The position numbers and the translations under genes were made by a program. 64,000 nucleotides of DNA, taken from positions 1 to 64,000 of the forward strand of contig NZ_JAGINO010000025.1 in assembly GCF_017876115.1 (NCBI RefSeq). Reading direction: 5' to 3'. The stretch is from Azospirillum picis. GTDB lineage: Bacteria; Pseudomonadota; Alphaproteobacteria; Azospirillales; Azospirillaceae. Under the pieces are notes generated by a model. That model did not search any database and was not told where the DNA came from. It saw only the letters and a list, made by a program, of their open reading frames with translations. Of the stretch, positions 1 to 7,680 are shown one piece after another (the stretch's first letter is position 1; each line of letters begins with the position of its first letter).

Positions 1-819
1 CGCTTCGGCCATCGCCAGGCGGTCGGCTTCGATCAGCCCGTCCTTGAACACCTGCACCGCCCGCGCCATGGCGCCCAGTTCGTCCTTGCGCTCGGCGCCC
101 TCGACCGCGACCGAAAGCTCGCGGGCGGCAAGGCGCCCCATGATGCCGGTGAGGGTATGGACGGGGCGGACCACCGCCCGCAGGATCAGCAGGGCCGCAG
201 CGGAGCCGATGGCCGTGGCAACCAGGATGGCGGCGGCGATCCAGTTCCAGGAGGCGGCGTAGATCTCGCCGCCGCGGTCGGCGGCCTTCACACCTTCGTC
301 GCGGTTGTAACGCACCAGTTCTTCCAGCAGCGCCTTGGCAGCCTGGAATTCGCTGCGGGACTCACCGACGAACAGATCGGACAGCGCCACCGTCTCGTTC
401 CGCCGGGCAAGCGGGCGCAGCTTCTCACGGCTGATGACCATGTAACGATCGAACGTCTCACGGAATTTCCGATAGGTGTCGGCTTCCCACCCGGTATCCA
501 GCAGCCTCTCATAGGCCGCACGGCGCTTGTCCAGGTCAGCGATGGTGGTGTCGAGGCTTTCCTCTTCCTTGCGGATGCGCGCGTCATCCTGGACGGCGAT
601 CAAGGCCCCCTCGATGTTGCGATAGGAGGAAAAGGCCGTGAAGAGGTCGGACACCGCCACCACGGAGGGTAGACGGTTGTTCCGCAACTCCATCGTTTCC
701 TCGTTCATGGAAGAAAGACGGCTGATTGAAAAAGCACCCAAAAGAACAGTGCAAATCAGGAGGATTGCGAAAGCCGCAATCACTTTCAGCCGTACAGACG
801 CGTTCATCAAAGAAGCCAT
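1..819 (-). CDS. Methyl-accepting chemotaxis protein, N-terminal part (runs off the window)
   Basis: The frame is open from ATG at 819 to the window edge (273 residues seen). Residues about 12-32 are a first membrane segment, 33-190 a mostly helical periplasmic sensor of four-helix-bundle type, about 193-213 a second membrane segment, and 214-265 a HAMP linker (RAVVRPVHTLTGIM...). The signalling domain would lie beyond the left edge. This is the standard architecture of an inner-membrane chemoreceptor that controls CheA. A GAGGG ribosome site lies about 7 nt upstream of the start. It is a host gene outside the prophage. The ligand cannot be inferred. Confidence 0.9.
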   Translation of the reverse strand, partial: MASLMNASVRLKVIAAFAILLICTVLLGAFSISRLSSMNEETMELRNNRLPSVVAVSDLFTAFSSYRNIEGALIAVQDDARIRKEEESLDTTIADLDKRRAAYERLLDTGWEADTYRKFRETFDRYMVISREKLRPLARRNETVALSDLFVGESRSEFQAAKALLEELVRYNRDEGVKAADRGGEIYAASWNWIAAAILVATAIGSAAALLILRAVVRPVHTLTGIMGRLAARELSVAVEGAERKDELGAMARAVQVFKDGLIEADRLAMAEA

Positions 820-833
820 CACCACACCCTCGT

Positions 834-849
834 GTATCCGTTCGGATAC
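834..849. repeat. Perfect 16-bp palindrome upstream of the chemoreceptor gene
   Basis: GTATCCG-TT-CGGATAC is a perfect 7-bp inverted repeat 15 bp upstream of the chemoreceptor start. It could be an operator or a 5'-UTR hairpin. The regulator is unknown. Confidence 0.4.
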
Positions 850-1192
850 GAATTTTCATAGTGCGAAGGTGGGGTGAAGTAGGGGATTACCCTTATTCGA
901 AAGGGCAGTGGCCATGGCCGGCCGCTTTGTCAAATTTAAGCAACAAGCGTACCAAAGGAAGCGCGCGCAACGAGGTGGCGCAAGAAACTTGTTCCTTTTG
1001 TTTTTCAATGATTTAGGAAGAAGTGCAGCAGCATGGACAGCCGCGGTGCAGCGCAGTTCCGATCATGCGATGCATTCTGCAATTGGCGGGGGGCGCGGCT
1101 TTCGTCGGCAGCATGACTGGTCCGCAAATTCCCGACATGCCGGAAATTGCGAGAACTGAACCAGTTCATTCATTTCGGGACTTAAAGGGAAA
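850..1192. other. Host intergenic region between the chemoreceptor and the attL site
   Basis: I see no convincing coding frame in these 343 bp. They hold a small inverted repeat (GAACTG-aac-CAGTTC, about 1153-1167). In the unoccupied chromosome this was the sequence downstream of tRNA-Lys. Confidence 0.5.
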
Positions 1193-1240
1193 TGGTGATC
1201 CGGGTGGGATTCGAACCCACGGCCACATGATTAAAAGTCA
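1193..1240. repeat. attL: 48-bp copy of the 3' end of tRNA-Lys
   Basis: The 48 bp are identical to 61560-61607. On the minus strand they hold the anticodon-loop 3' side, variable loop, T arm, acceptor 3' strand and CCA of tRNA-Lys. The 5' part of the tRNA is absent, so this is the displaced remnant and not a tRNA gene. Confidence 0.95.
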
Positions 1241-1360
1241 TATACGCTGGTGATACTTACCATAACCAGACATCACATTAAAGCCTTGATAGGTATGGGG
1301 TATCTGGTTTTTGATAATACCTGCCATAACCCAACATATACCGGAAGCACACTGCTCTCT

Positions 1361-1404
1361 GTGCCCCCTGTGTGCCCCACGTAGCCACCCCTGGTCTGGG
1401 GCAC
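1361..1404. promoter_or_regulatory. Probable integrase arm-type sites, left side
   Basis: GTGCCCC occurs at 1361-1367 and 1372-1378, and inverted (GGGGCAC) at 1398-1404, between attL and the integrase gene. The same heptamer recurs at the other prophage end (61476-61501), as expected of arm-type binding sites for a tyrosine integrase. The 1241-1422 gap otherwise holds the integrase promoter region. Confidence 0.55.
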
Positions 1405-1422
1405 AATTGAACGAGGACTCCC

Positions 1423-2730
1423 ATGCCTAGCGAGAAACTAACCGACAGACGCATCAAGACGGCACGAGCAGAAGGCGAGCGCCTGGAGCTGTGGGATTTG
1501 AACATGCCTGGGCTCGGGCTCCGCATCGCGCCTGACAGCGCGCAAGGGCCGGGCGTCAAGACATGGTTCGTGCGCTACCGCTTTCAGGGCGCTCAGCGGC
1601 GGTTGAAGCTGGGGCTCTACCCAGCACTGCAGCTTTCGGACGCCCACAAGGCGGCCCGCGAGGTTTTCAAGCTGATCGCTGCCGGCACTGATCCGGCGGC
1701 CGAAAAGCAGGCGGAGCCAGCGCAAGAGGCGGACACCTTCCAGCAAGTGGCCGAGTCGTTCATCAGCCGGCACGTCAAGGTCAAGAACCGTCCGACCACG
1801 GCGAAGGCGGTTGAGCGAACTATCATGGTGGAACTCATCAAGCCGTGGGGGAAGCGACCGGTGCAGTCAATCACCCGTCGTGACGTAATCGAGCTGTTGG
1901 ATGCCATCGTAGACAGTGGCCGGCCAGTGATGGCGAACCGCACGCTCGCAGCCGCCCGCAAGCTGTTCAACTGGGCGATCGAGCGCGACATCATCCAGGC
2001 CTCGCCCTGTGACCGGGTGAAGCCGCCGGGGAACGAGACAGAGCGCCAGCGCGTGCTGACCGACGAAGAGCTGCGGATCATCTGGCGGGCATCCGGCGCG
2101 GTGAAAGGCGCCTTCGGTGGGTTCGTTCGGATCTGCATGTTGACCGCCCAGCGCCGCAGCGAAACTGCCGCGATGCGGTGGCAGGATCTGGACTTGGATA
2201 AAGGCCTATGGACGATCCCGCGCGAGGTGACCAAGGGTGATCGCGCCCATGAGGTGCCGCTGTCAAGCTTGGCGCTGGAGGTGCTGATCGCGCTACCGCG
2301 CATCGGCGATTATGTGTTCCCCGGTCGCGAGGCGAAGGCAAAGGAGAGCGAGCCGAAGGCAAAGCCCAAGGTGGAGGGCAAGCCCATCAACGGATTCACC
2401 AGCGCAAAAGCCCGCCTGGACGCACAGGTTCTGAAGGAACTGCAGACCGCGGCGAAGAAGCGCGGCGACGATCCGGACGAGGTGCAACCGATGGACACAT
2501 GGACGATCCATGATCTGCGACGGACCGCCGCCACCGGAATGGCCCGGCTGGGCGTGCCGCGCCTGGTCATCTCGAAGATCGAGAACCACGCCGAGGGCGG
2601 CGTGACGAAGCTGTATGACCGCTATGCCTATGAGGCAGAGAAGCGTGATGCGCTGGATCGGTGGGGGGCGAAGGTCAGATCCATGGTGTCGCCGACGCCG
2701 GATAATGTGGTGCAACTGCAGAAAGCTTGA
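1423..2730 (+). CDS. int: Tyrosine site-specific integrase, P4/DUF4102 type
   Basis: This enzyme catalyses recombination between attP and the tRNA-Lys attB. Residues about 5-85 match the DUF4102 N-terminal domain (KLTDRRIKTARAEG...), about 95-190 the SAM-like core-binding domain, and 205-420 the catalytic domain. The Arg of AQRRSETAAM (about 243), H363-x-x-R366 (HDLRR) and the nucleophile Tyr398 (YDRYAY) are all present. The 435-aa length is normal. GAGGA precedes ATG 1423. An unusual Lys/Glu/Pro-rich insert lies near residues 300-325. The gene points inward from attL, as is typical. Confidence 0.95.
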   Translation: MPSEKLTDRRIKTARAEGERLELWDLNMPGLGLRIAPDSAQGPGVKTWFVRYRFQGAQRRLKLGLYPALQLSDAHKAAREVFKLIAAGTDPAAEKQAEPAQEADTFQQVAESFISRHVKVKNRPTTAKAVERTIMVELIKPWGKRPVQSITRRDVIELLDAIVDSGRPVMANRTLAAARKLFNWAIERDIIQASPCDRVKPPGNETERQRVLTDEELRIIWRASGAVKGAFGGFVRICMLTAQRRSETAAMRWQDLDLDKGLWTIPREVTKGDRAHEVPLSSLALEVLIALPRIGDYVFPGREAKAKESEPKAKPKVEGKPINGFTSAKARLDAQVLKELQTAAKKRGDDPDEVQPMDTWTIHDLRRTAATGMARLGVPRLVISKIENHAEGGVTKLYDRYAYEAEKRDALDRWGAKVRSMVSPTPDNVVQLQKA

Positions 2731-2876
2731 ACCTCCAAGCAATTCCTTCTGGAGTGCGTCAAGCGGTCGCACGGATTGTCACAAAGCGATGGATATTTAA
2801 GCGGATTTCGCGGATCGCTTTGCATTTTGCATAAGCGAATATGCAACTGTTACTGGCAGAAAATAAAATACCCTCT

Positions 2877-2904
2877 TTGAGGACGTTTTTGATCGCGCTA
2901 TGGT
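2877..2904 (+). promoter_or_regulatory. Predicted sigma-70-type promoter
   Basis: TTGAGG (2877-2882) and TATGGT (2899-2904) are separated by 16 bp. It points into the hairpin-rich segment that has no protein gene, which suggests a small RNA or a leader. Confidence 0.4.
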
Positions 2905-3028
2905 GTGTTCGCGAGTTCGGCCTCTCTCGTAAGAGTGGGGCCGGGGGAGTGGGAGTTCCCCCGGCTCGCGAGCACACCGGTCTGGACCCGGCGCACCAAC
3001 CATTATCCATCCCCCTCGTACGCGAGGG
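2901..3028 (+). ncRNA. Candidate structured RNA
   Basis: An outer stem pairs 2901-2915 with 2965-2979 (13-15 bp with G-U wobbles) and encloses a perfect 9-bp hairpin, GCCGGGGGA/TCCCCCGGC (2940-2948 and 2957-2965). A further 6-bp hairpin with a UACG loop follows at 3013-3028. A start about 7 nt after the -10 box would clip the outer 5' arm to about 6 bp, so the outer repeat could instead act as DNA. No poly-U terminator is visible. Function is unknown. Confidence 0.3.
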
Positions 3029-3109
3029 CTGGACGCCGCCCACTGTCGGCCGACGCCGATGTGTAGCAATTGGAGTGCCTACGTGTGTCCGGTTTTTGTC
3101 AGGTTTTCC

Positions 3110-3364
3110 CTACTTGTCGCGACGAATCCGCGCCCCAGGCGCACCGTCATTCAGCAACTCGACCCCCTGCGCCTGCAGAGTGCGGATCACGGCGGCAATT
3201 CCAGCGCTGGTTGCGTTGATGGCGCCGTCTATGCCCTCCCAACGTTTGATCGTGTCGGCTGACACCGGGTGGAGCTGTGATGTTTCGTCGGACAGCCGCC
3301 GCTGCGACCAGCGCAGCAGCGCTCGTGCCGCGCGAAGCTGTTCCCCCTGAAGCTCGATAATCAC
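3110..3364 (-). CDS. Small XRE/Cro-like transcriptional regulator
   Basis: The 84-residue protein has an N-terminal helix-turn-helix typical of alphaproteobacterial phage-type XRE regulators (LQGEQLRAARALLRWSQRRL, then VSADTIKRWEG) and a short C-terminal helix/strand. GTG 3364 is preferred as the start because GAGG lies 5-6 nt upstream and homologues begin just before the first helix. A longer frame reaches 3427 but would run through the operators. It is divergent from the binding-protein gene and probably binds the two palindromes between them, repressing itself and its neighbour. Confidence 0.75.
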   Translation of the reverse strand: MIIELQGEQLRAARALLRWSQRRLSDETSQLHPVSADTIKRWEGIDGAINATSAGIAAVIRTLQAQGVELLNDGAPGARIRRDK

Positions 3365-3377
3365 CGCACCCTCTAAC

Positions 3378-3393
3378 TTAGCTGTTTGGCTAA
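3378..3393. promoter_or_regulatory. Operator O1
   Basis: TTAGCTGTTTGGCTAA is a near-palindrome with the same arms as O2. It lies 14 bp upstream of the HTH gene start, over the likely -10 region of that gene. Confidence 0.6.
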
Positions 3394-3430
3394 AACTCCC
3401 ACCGTAGGGGTTGACCGTCAAGCACACTTC

Positions 3431-3452
3431 GTATTAGCTAAACAGCTAATAC
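3431..3452. promoter_or_regulatory. Operator O2, 22-bp palindrome
   Basis: Two perfect 9-bp arms (GTATTAGCT / AGCTAATAC) flank AAAC. The core TTAGCT-AAAC-AGCTAA matches O1. TTGAC-C-GTCAA at 3411-3421 may supply overlapping -35 elements for both directions, which would put O1 and O2 on the two -10 regions. Confidence 0.6.
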
Positions 3453-3482
3453 ATCCACTGATTAGCGAACGTGGGGAAGCCG

Positions 3483-4313
3483 ATGTTGAGACGCCTCGTC
3501 CTTGCCGCCAGCGTTGCCAGCGCGATCCTGTCGGCAGTCGCCAGCCCTGCCCAGCCCGCCAAGCTCGTCATCGCTACTGAGGGGGCCTTCGCCCCGTGGA
3601 ACAGTATCGCCTCCGATGGCGCGCTTGTGGGCTTCGAGATTGACCTTGGGCGCGAGCTGTGCCGGCGCATGGAAGCGTCCTGCGAGTTCGTCGCAGTCGA
3701 TTGGGACGGGATCCTGCCGGGCCTGCAGCAGGGGCGCTATGACGCGGTGATGGCCGGTGTGACGGTGACGGCCGACCGGGCGCAGGCAGTCGACTTCTCG
3801 GCGCCCTACGCTGCCGATCCCGCGACATTTGCGGTGAGGGCCGGCACGCCCCTGCCATCGTTATTGCCGTCTCTGGGTGGGATCGACCTGTCGGCGCCGT
3901 CACGGGCTGCAACCGATGCGCTCGGCAGCATCAGAAAGGCGTTGGAAGGCAAGACGGTGGCGGTCCAGACATCGACCATCCACGCTCGCCTCATGTCTGA
4001 GACTTGGCCTGGCGTCGAGGTGCGGACCTACGACACGTTGGACCACGCCGCCCTGGACCTTGCTGCCGGCCGGGTCGATGCGCTGCTCGGCGCCCGCACG
4101 GTCGTTGAGGCGATGGTGAAAGCAGGCGCTGATATCACAGCCGCTGGGCCGACGCTTACGGGCGGCGTGCTGGGATCCGGCATAGGTGTCGCCACCAGGA
4201 AGGGCGAAGAGCTTTCGGCGCGCTTTTCACACGCTATCGACGCGGCAGCGGAGGATGGGGTGACCGCCGATCTATCCCGCCGCTGGTTTGGGTTTGACGT
4301 TTCCGCCCGGTAG
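3483..4313 (+). CDS. Periplasmic solute-binding protein, family 3 (polar amino acid type)
   Basis: Residues 1-24 form a signal peptide (MLRRLVLAASVASAILSAVA, then an Ala-Gln cleavage region). The mature part is an SBP_bac_3 fold: LVIATEGAFAPWN, GFEIDLGRELCRRM, then DGILPGLQQGRYDAVMAGVT with the usual ligand contacts, and VDFSAPY. ATG 3483 follows GGGGA; GTG 3471 is an alternative. No permease or ATPase gene accompanies it, so it would have to feed a host ABC transporter or a signalling receptor. It is probably a lysogenic-conversion (moron) gene controlled by the divergent HTH protein. The ligand is unknown. Confidence 0.85.
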   Translation: MLRRLVLAASVASAILSAVASPAQPAKLVIATEGAFAPWNSIASDGALVGFEIDLGRELCRRMEASCEFVAVDWDGILPGLQQGRYDAVMAGVTVTADRAQAVDFSAPYAADPATFAVRAGTPLPSLLPSLGGIDLSAPSRAATDALGSIRKALEGKTVAVQTSTIHARLMSETWPGVEVRTYDTLDHAALDLAAGRVDALLGARTVVEAMVKAGADITAAGPTLTGGVLGSGIGVATRKGEELSARFSHAIDAAAEDGVTADLSRRWFGFDVSAR

Positions 4314-4327
4314 CCACCGGACGGGGA

Positions 4328-4359
4328 GGGCGCCCAGCCTCGCCAAAGGCTGGGCGCCC
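4328..4359 (+). terminator. Strong GC hairpin after the binding-protein gene
   Basis: A perfect 13-bp stem (4328-4340 and 4347-4359) with a 6-nt loop lies 14 bp after the stop codon. There is no U-tract, so termination efficiency is uncertain. Confidence 0.55.
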
Positions 4360-4360
4360 G

Positions 4361-4388
4361 GCACCAGAGCGGCCCACCGCTCTGGTGC
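4361..4388 (+). terminator. Second tandem hairpin
   Basis: A perfect 12-bp stem (4361-4372 and 4377-4388) with the 4-nt loop CCCA begins two bases after the previous hairpin. Together they probably insulate the binding-protein gene from the next operon. Confidence 0.5.
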
Positions 4389-4416
4389 ATTTGATCCACA
4401 CGCCTTTGGAGAAGCC

Positions 4417-4956
4417 ATGTTGATCGTGTCCGACCATACGCCACGCGATACCGAGCGCAAGCCTGACATCAGGGCCGCCATTGCTGTGTATGTGCAGCAG
4501 AGCGATGAGCTGCACGCCGCCTATGTGGGCCGGCCCTACGACTCCGTTAGTACGGCGAAGATCGACCAGTTGCACGCCGACCTGGACGCCGCTTTGACCG
4601 CAGCTCTCCCGATCACGGACGCCGCAGAGGCCGCGGCGTTGATAGAACTGGAGGTCAAGCTGTTCCGCGAGTTCGAGGGTGACGCTCCGGATGGCATCCA
4701 TCTCACGCGCTTGACGATCCTGGAGGAGGCGCGCGACTTCTTGCGCAGATATGGGGAGCAGGTCGGCTCTCGACAGGCCGACCTGCAGGACATGGTCACG
4801 GCGTTCGGTGCCGAAGCGCCTGCCATGCTCGCCGTGCCAGCGGTGCCGGGGGACAAGCTCCTTGAAGCTTCCGCCGCCGCCGCCGGGATCACCACCGACC
4901 AAGCCCGCATCGTCTACGCCTCGATGCTGCAGCCGTTTGTCGGGAGGGCCGCGTGA
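4417..4956 (+). CDS. Hypothetical protein, 179 aa
   Basis: The protein is acidic, Ala-rich, mostly helical and soluble, with no signal peptide or membrane segment. I do not recognise the family. ATG 4417 is chosen because GGAG lies 8 nt upstream; the longer frame would read through the terminator hairpins. The gene overlaps the next by 4 bp (GTGA), indicating translational coupling. It opens the plus-strand accessory group. Confidence 0.65.
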   Translation: MLIVSDHTPRDTERKPDIRAAIAVYVQQSDELHAAYVGRPYDSVSTAKIDQLHADLDAALTAALPITDAAEAAALIELEVKLFREFEGDAPDGIHLTRLTILEEARDFLRRYGEQVGSRQADLQDMVTAFGAEAPAMLAVPAVPGDKLLEASAAAAGITTDQARIVYASMLQPFVGRAA

Positions 4957-5501
4957 CCAAGATCCTCCAGTTCCGGCCGGCGGTGATCCAGCCGCCGGCT
5001 TGCGAGGTGGTCGTCCAGCGCCGCACAGTGCGACAGGCGCTGGACTGGCAGCAGGCCATAGTTGGTGAGGCCCGGCGCTACCCACACGGCAGCCCGGACC
5101 TTGTCCGCTATCTCAAGGACTCCGGGCTGCTGCCTCGCTGTAGCTTTCTCTCGTCCGAACAGAACGGCGGTCCGCTGCTTTTCCGGTTCATCGGTCGCCC
5201 AGCGCTGGACACGCTGGGCGAAGCCTGGGGCCGGATGGTGCTGGGCAAGCCGGAGGTGGAGGATCCCCATTGCGACTTCAGCGCCGCCATCGCACGGGAA
5301 TACGCTGAAGCCATTGAGAGCGGGGAAGCAGTGGTCAACGAGGTGTCGGTGACCGGGATCGGCCGCCCATTCTCGTTCAGCCATGCGCTGGTCGGCTGGC
5401 GACAGGGTCAGCATCGAGCGATCCTGTCGGCTGTGAAGATGCACGACGTTGCAGGTCCGCGATCACTGCGGCCGGTTGAAACCGCATCAGATGCAGCGTG
5501 A
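4953..5501 (+). CDS. Hypothetical protein, 182 aa, possibly PAS_5-like
   Basis: It starts at GTG 4953 inside the stop of the preceding gene. The central part (ARRYPHGSPDLVRYLKDSG, then LLFRFIGRPALDTLGEAWG) weakly resembles PAS_5/DUF1842-type sensor domains common in Rhodospirillales; this is a pattern impression only. There is no output domain and no membrane segment. The last 125 bp overlap the 3' end of the opposing gene, so the pair is convergent. Confidence 0.6.
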   Translation: MTKILQFRPAVIQPPACEVVVQRRTVRQALDWQQAIVGEARRYPHGSPDLVRYLKDSGLLPRCSFLSSEQNGGPLLFRFIGRPALDTLGEAWGRMVLGKPEVEDPHCDFSAAIAREYAEAIESGEAVVNEVSVTGIGRPFSFSHALVGWRQGQHRAILSAVKMHDVAGPRSLRPVETASDAA

Positions 5502-6135
5502 GTCGGCCGGCGCCGGGCTGGTGGAACATGATGGTCGGGTGGCGATCGAGGTGGCGCTCCCCGACTGCCCGCTCCGTCCAGATGCGCGAGACATTGGTTT
5601 CGACCAGGGCCGCTAGATGATCGGGCTGCCAGCGATCAATCGCCTCCAAGCGGTTGAAGCGGCCCGACAGGTGGAATAGGTCGCGGTTGCCGCCGCGCCA
5701 GTCGGGATGCACCCACCCGCTGGACATCATCGCCACCGCGCCGCAGGTTTCGCGAGCCTCCGGAGAAGCGGCGAAGCAATAGGCATCGGCCGGTGCGGTG
5801 CCGGCGTCGTAGAAGGCCGTCAGATCGGTCAGGCGTGCGGCGTAGGTCCGAGTTCGGCAGTCCAGCAGGATGGAAGCCTGGACGGCCACCACCTGCCCGG
5901 CAGCGGTGACGAGTCCGACCCAAAAGCACGGCGCTTCTGCCGGCTTGGGAAGTAACTCAAACCAAGCGTCTCTGTGCCTGGCGTTCAGATTTTTCAGCGC
6001 GTACCAGTCGTCAGATATCACCGGCCGCAGTTGGTGCTTGGCGGCGACGGCGGTTAAGCTTGCGCGCATCGATGATATCCCGTCGCATTTCGTGCTCTGC
6101 GGCACTTCAGCGGACGTAATTTGTGCAACACGCAT
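5377..6135 (-). CDS. Hypothetical protein, 252 aa
   Basis: ATG 6135 follows GAGAGG in an AT-richer leader, a credible start. The protein is soluble, with a centre like that of GNAT-type acyltransferases (CFWVGLVTAAGQVVAVQAS and SSGWVHPDWRGGNRDLFHL), but I cannot confirm the acetyl-CoA P-loop. It is transcribed against its neighbours and overlaps the 3' end of the plus-strand gene by 125 bp, so it may be an independent morphogenetic or cargo gene. Confidence 0.65.
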   Translation of the reverse strand: MRVAQITSAEVPQSTKCDGISSMRASLTAVAAKHQLRPVISDDWYALKNLNARHRDAWFELLPKPAEAPCFWVGLVTAAGQVVAVQASILLDCRTRTYAARLTDLTAFYDAGTAPADAYCFAASPEARETCGAVAMMSSGWVHPDWRGGNRDLFHLSGRFNRLEAIDRWQPDHLAALVETNVSRIWTERAVGERHLDRHPTIMFHQPGAGRLTLHLMRFQPAAVIADLQRRASSQPTGSLDADPVASRPAHG

Positions 6136-6345
6136 TTTGATATCCTCTCAAAGGTGTGAGCGCGGCCGGATCGCCATTCAGGAGTATGCAGTCTCGCGAC
6201 GCTCATCAGCCACCCGTGGAGCAGCGATCCGCGACTCTTCTCCGCGAGCGGGCTGGGTGCGTTGCTAACGCCTTCCGCCACAAATGGCGGATTGACCCCG
6301 CCACCCGTTTCCGCTTCCCTGTATGAGAACGAAACGAGAACAGGC
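6136..6345. promoter_or_regulatory. Divergent intergenic region with a hairpin
   Basis: These 210 bp separate the minus-strand 252-aa gene from the plus-strand small-gene operon and must hold promoters for both. A perfect 7-bp inverted repeat, TCCGCCA-caaa-TGGCGGA, lies at 6274-6291. I cannot assign -35/-10 boxes with confidence. Confidence 0.4.
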
Positions 6346-6588
6346 GTGGGCACAAAGCGATTCGACTGCGTCGGAGATTTCTGCCGGCACGATGTGGCCA
6401 TCGCCCTGCTGTGTAAAATCTGCTGGCGGTATGCCGAGGTCGACCCGGCAACACTGATCCTGCGTCCGCGCACCTGGGGTCAGCACCCGGCCGCGCTACC
6501 CTGGCGCTGCTCACGCTGCGGGGCCTGTGGACGCCACATCTTGGTCGGCTACGATGCCCGGATGCAGAGCCATAGGGCGGTACCGTGA
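6346..6588 (+). CDS. Small zinc-ribbon protein
   Basis: About 80 residues contain two cysteine pairs, CKIC and CSRCGAC, spaced as in a treble-clef/zinc ribbon. They are preceded by a GDFCRHDVAIALLC segment similar to short zinc-ribbon proteins common in alphaproteobacterial genomes. GTG 6346 is a tentative start, and TTG 6262 is possible. The stop overlaps the next start (TGATG). Confidence 0.6.
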   Translation: MGTKRFDCVGDFCRHDVAIALLCKICWRYAEVDPATLILRPRTWGQHPAALPWRCSRCGACGRHILVGYDARMQSHRAVP

Positions 6589-6806
6589 TGCGGATGTACG
6601 GGGTCAAGGGTTATGCGGGCGCTGCCGAGGTGCCCTCAGTCGTCCTGAAGGTGCGTGCGCCGGGACCGGAGCGCGCGATCGCCCTGGCCAGCGAGCGGGA
6701 GATGGCCGCCGGCTTGCGCCTGGAGGCGATCGAGATCGGTGGCGCCCTGTCGATTGAAGGCGTTATGTATGAGGGGCCATGGCCCTGGCTAAACAAAAAG
6801 GCTTGA
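6588..6806 (+). CDS. Hypothetical protein, 72 aa
   Basis: ATG 6588 overlaps the preceding stop. The small soluble protein starts MRMYGVKGYAGAAE and ends WPWLNKKA. The family is not recognised. Tight coupling to the zinc-ribbon gene suggests joint function or regulation. Confidence 0.6.
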   Translation: MRMYGVKGYAGAAEVPSVVLKVRAPGPERAIALASEREMAAGLRLEAIEIGGALSIEGVMYEGPWPWLNKKA

Positions 6807-6888
6807 TCTGCGTTTTGTGTATTGGTACAAAACTCGGGTCAGCAGGCGCTGACGCCGCGCCTCGGGCTTCAGCGGGCAGGAAACCATC

Positions 6889-7680
6889 ATGACGCAGATC
6901 GGCACCTACGCCACCGTCAAGGGCACCCCATTTTCCGTCGAAACCCTCGGCGACCGATTCATCGCCGTCATCGCAGACCGGCGCGTGACCTTCTGCGAGA
7001 TTGAGGACGCTGGGCACTTCAGCGCTGAGCTGCGCGCCAATGGCGCCTCCCACCTCATCCGCTCCGGGACAGACCGCGCCATCCTCCTCCTCGACACCGC
7101 CACCGCCGACCGTCTTGCCGCTGACATCGCGACCGCCCAGGACGCCACCCGCTCCGCCCAATTAACCTCCGCCTGGGCTCAACCCGGCGCCCGTCTTGCT
7201 GTCAATGTCGCGGATAGCCAGCCGGCTACCATCGGAATCGCCTATCCGGCCGAGGATCGCCGTGCCGGCATCTACTACTTCTTCACCACCGACACCCTGT
7301 CCGGCCTGTGCCGCAGCGACATCGTCGGCGGCGTGGCCTTCGGGCAGACCACGCAGGGGGGTGAGCTGATCGAGCTGACCCCGGCGCAGGCCGACGCACT
7401 GCGTGCCCGCAACGCTGGGGTGACCGAGGCCAAGGCCGCCGCAGACGCCGCCGGGCTGGATCTGATCGCCGAATATGCGGCGGTGGTGAAAACCATCCCG
7501 GCCGACCTGGCCGCCGAGCGCGACCGCATGCGCGCCACTTATGTCCGCGGGCAGCTCGAAGGCGGGGAGGGCTATGACCCATACGACGGCTGGACCGGCC
7601 CTGCTTCCCTAGCCCTGCTGGATCAACATGCCCCCGACATCGCCGCCAGTATCCGCGATCTGCGGGCTCGGGGTCTGTAA
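6889..7680 (+). CDS. Hypothetical protein, 263 aa
   Basis: An N-terminal beta-rich part (residues 1-60), an Ala-rich helical middle and a C-terminal ERDRMRATYVRGQLEGGEGY...DGWTGPASLALL segment are visible. There are no membrane segments or known motifs. It is followed by a TAATG overlap with the next gene. Confidence 0.65.
   Translation: MTQIGTYATVKGTPFSVETLGDRFIAVIADRRVTFCEIEDAGHFSAELRANGASHLIRSGTDRAILLLDTATADRLAADIATAQDATRSAQLTSAWAQPGARLAVNVADSQPATIGIAYPAEDRRAGIYYFFTTDTLSGLCRSDIVGGVAFGQTTQGGELIELTPAQADALRARNAGVTEAKAAADAAGLDLIAEYAAVVKTIPADLAAERDRMRATYVRGQLEGGEGYDPYDGWTGPASLALLDQHAPDIAASIRDLRARGL

Larger units (their letters stand above)
2731..3109. other. Gap downstream of int with a promoter and inverted repeats, no clear gene
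   Basis: No coding frame is convincing. The region contains a good sigma-70-like promoter (2877-2904), nested inverted repeats (2901-2979), a CCCTCG-TACG-CGAGGG hairpin (3013-3028) and a GTCGGCCGAC palindrome (about 3045-3054). Confidence 0.5.

Noticed and set aside
1193-1240. A second tRNA-Lys gene at attL
   Set aside because: Only the 3' 48 bases match; acceptor 5' strand, D arm and anticodon 5' side are absent, so it cannot fold as a tRNA.
2901-3028. A retron msr/msd element
   Set aside because: No reverse transcriptase gene is near, and the stems do not show the usual inverted a1/a2 layout with a branching G context.
2841-3350. A 169-aa plus-strand frame in the gap after int
   Set aside because: It reads across the hairpins and antisense to the HTH gene, lacks a ribosome site and has no protein-like pattern.
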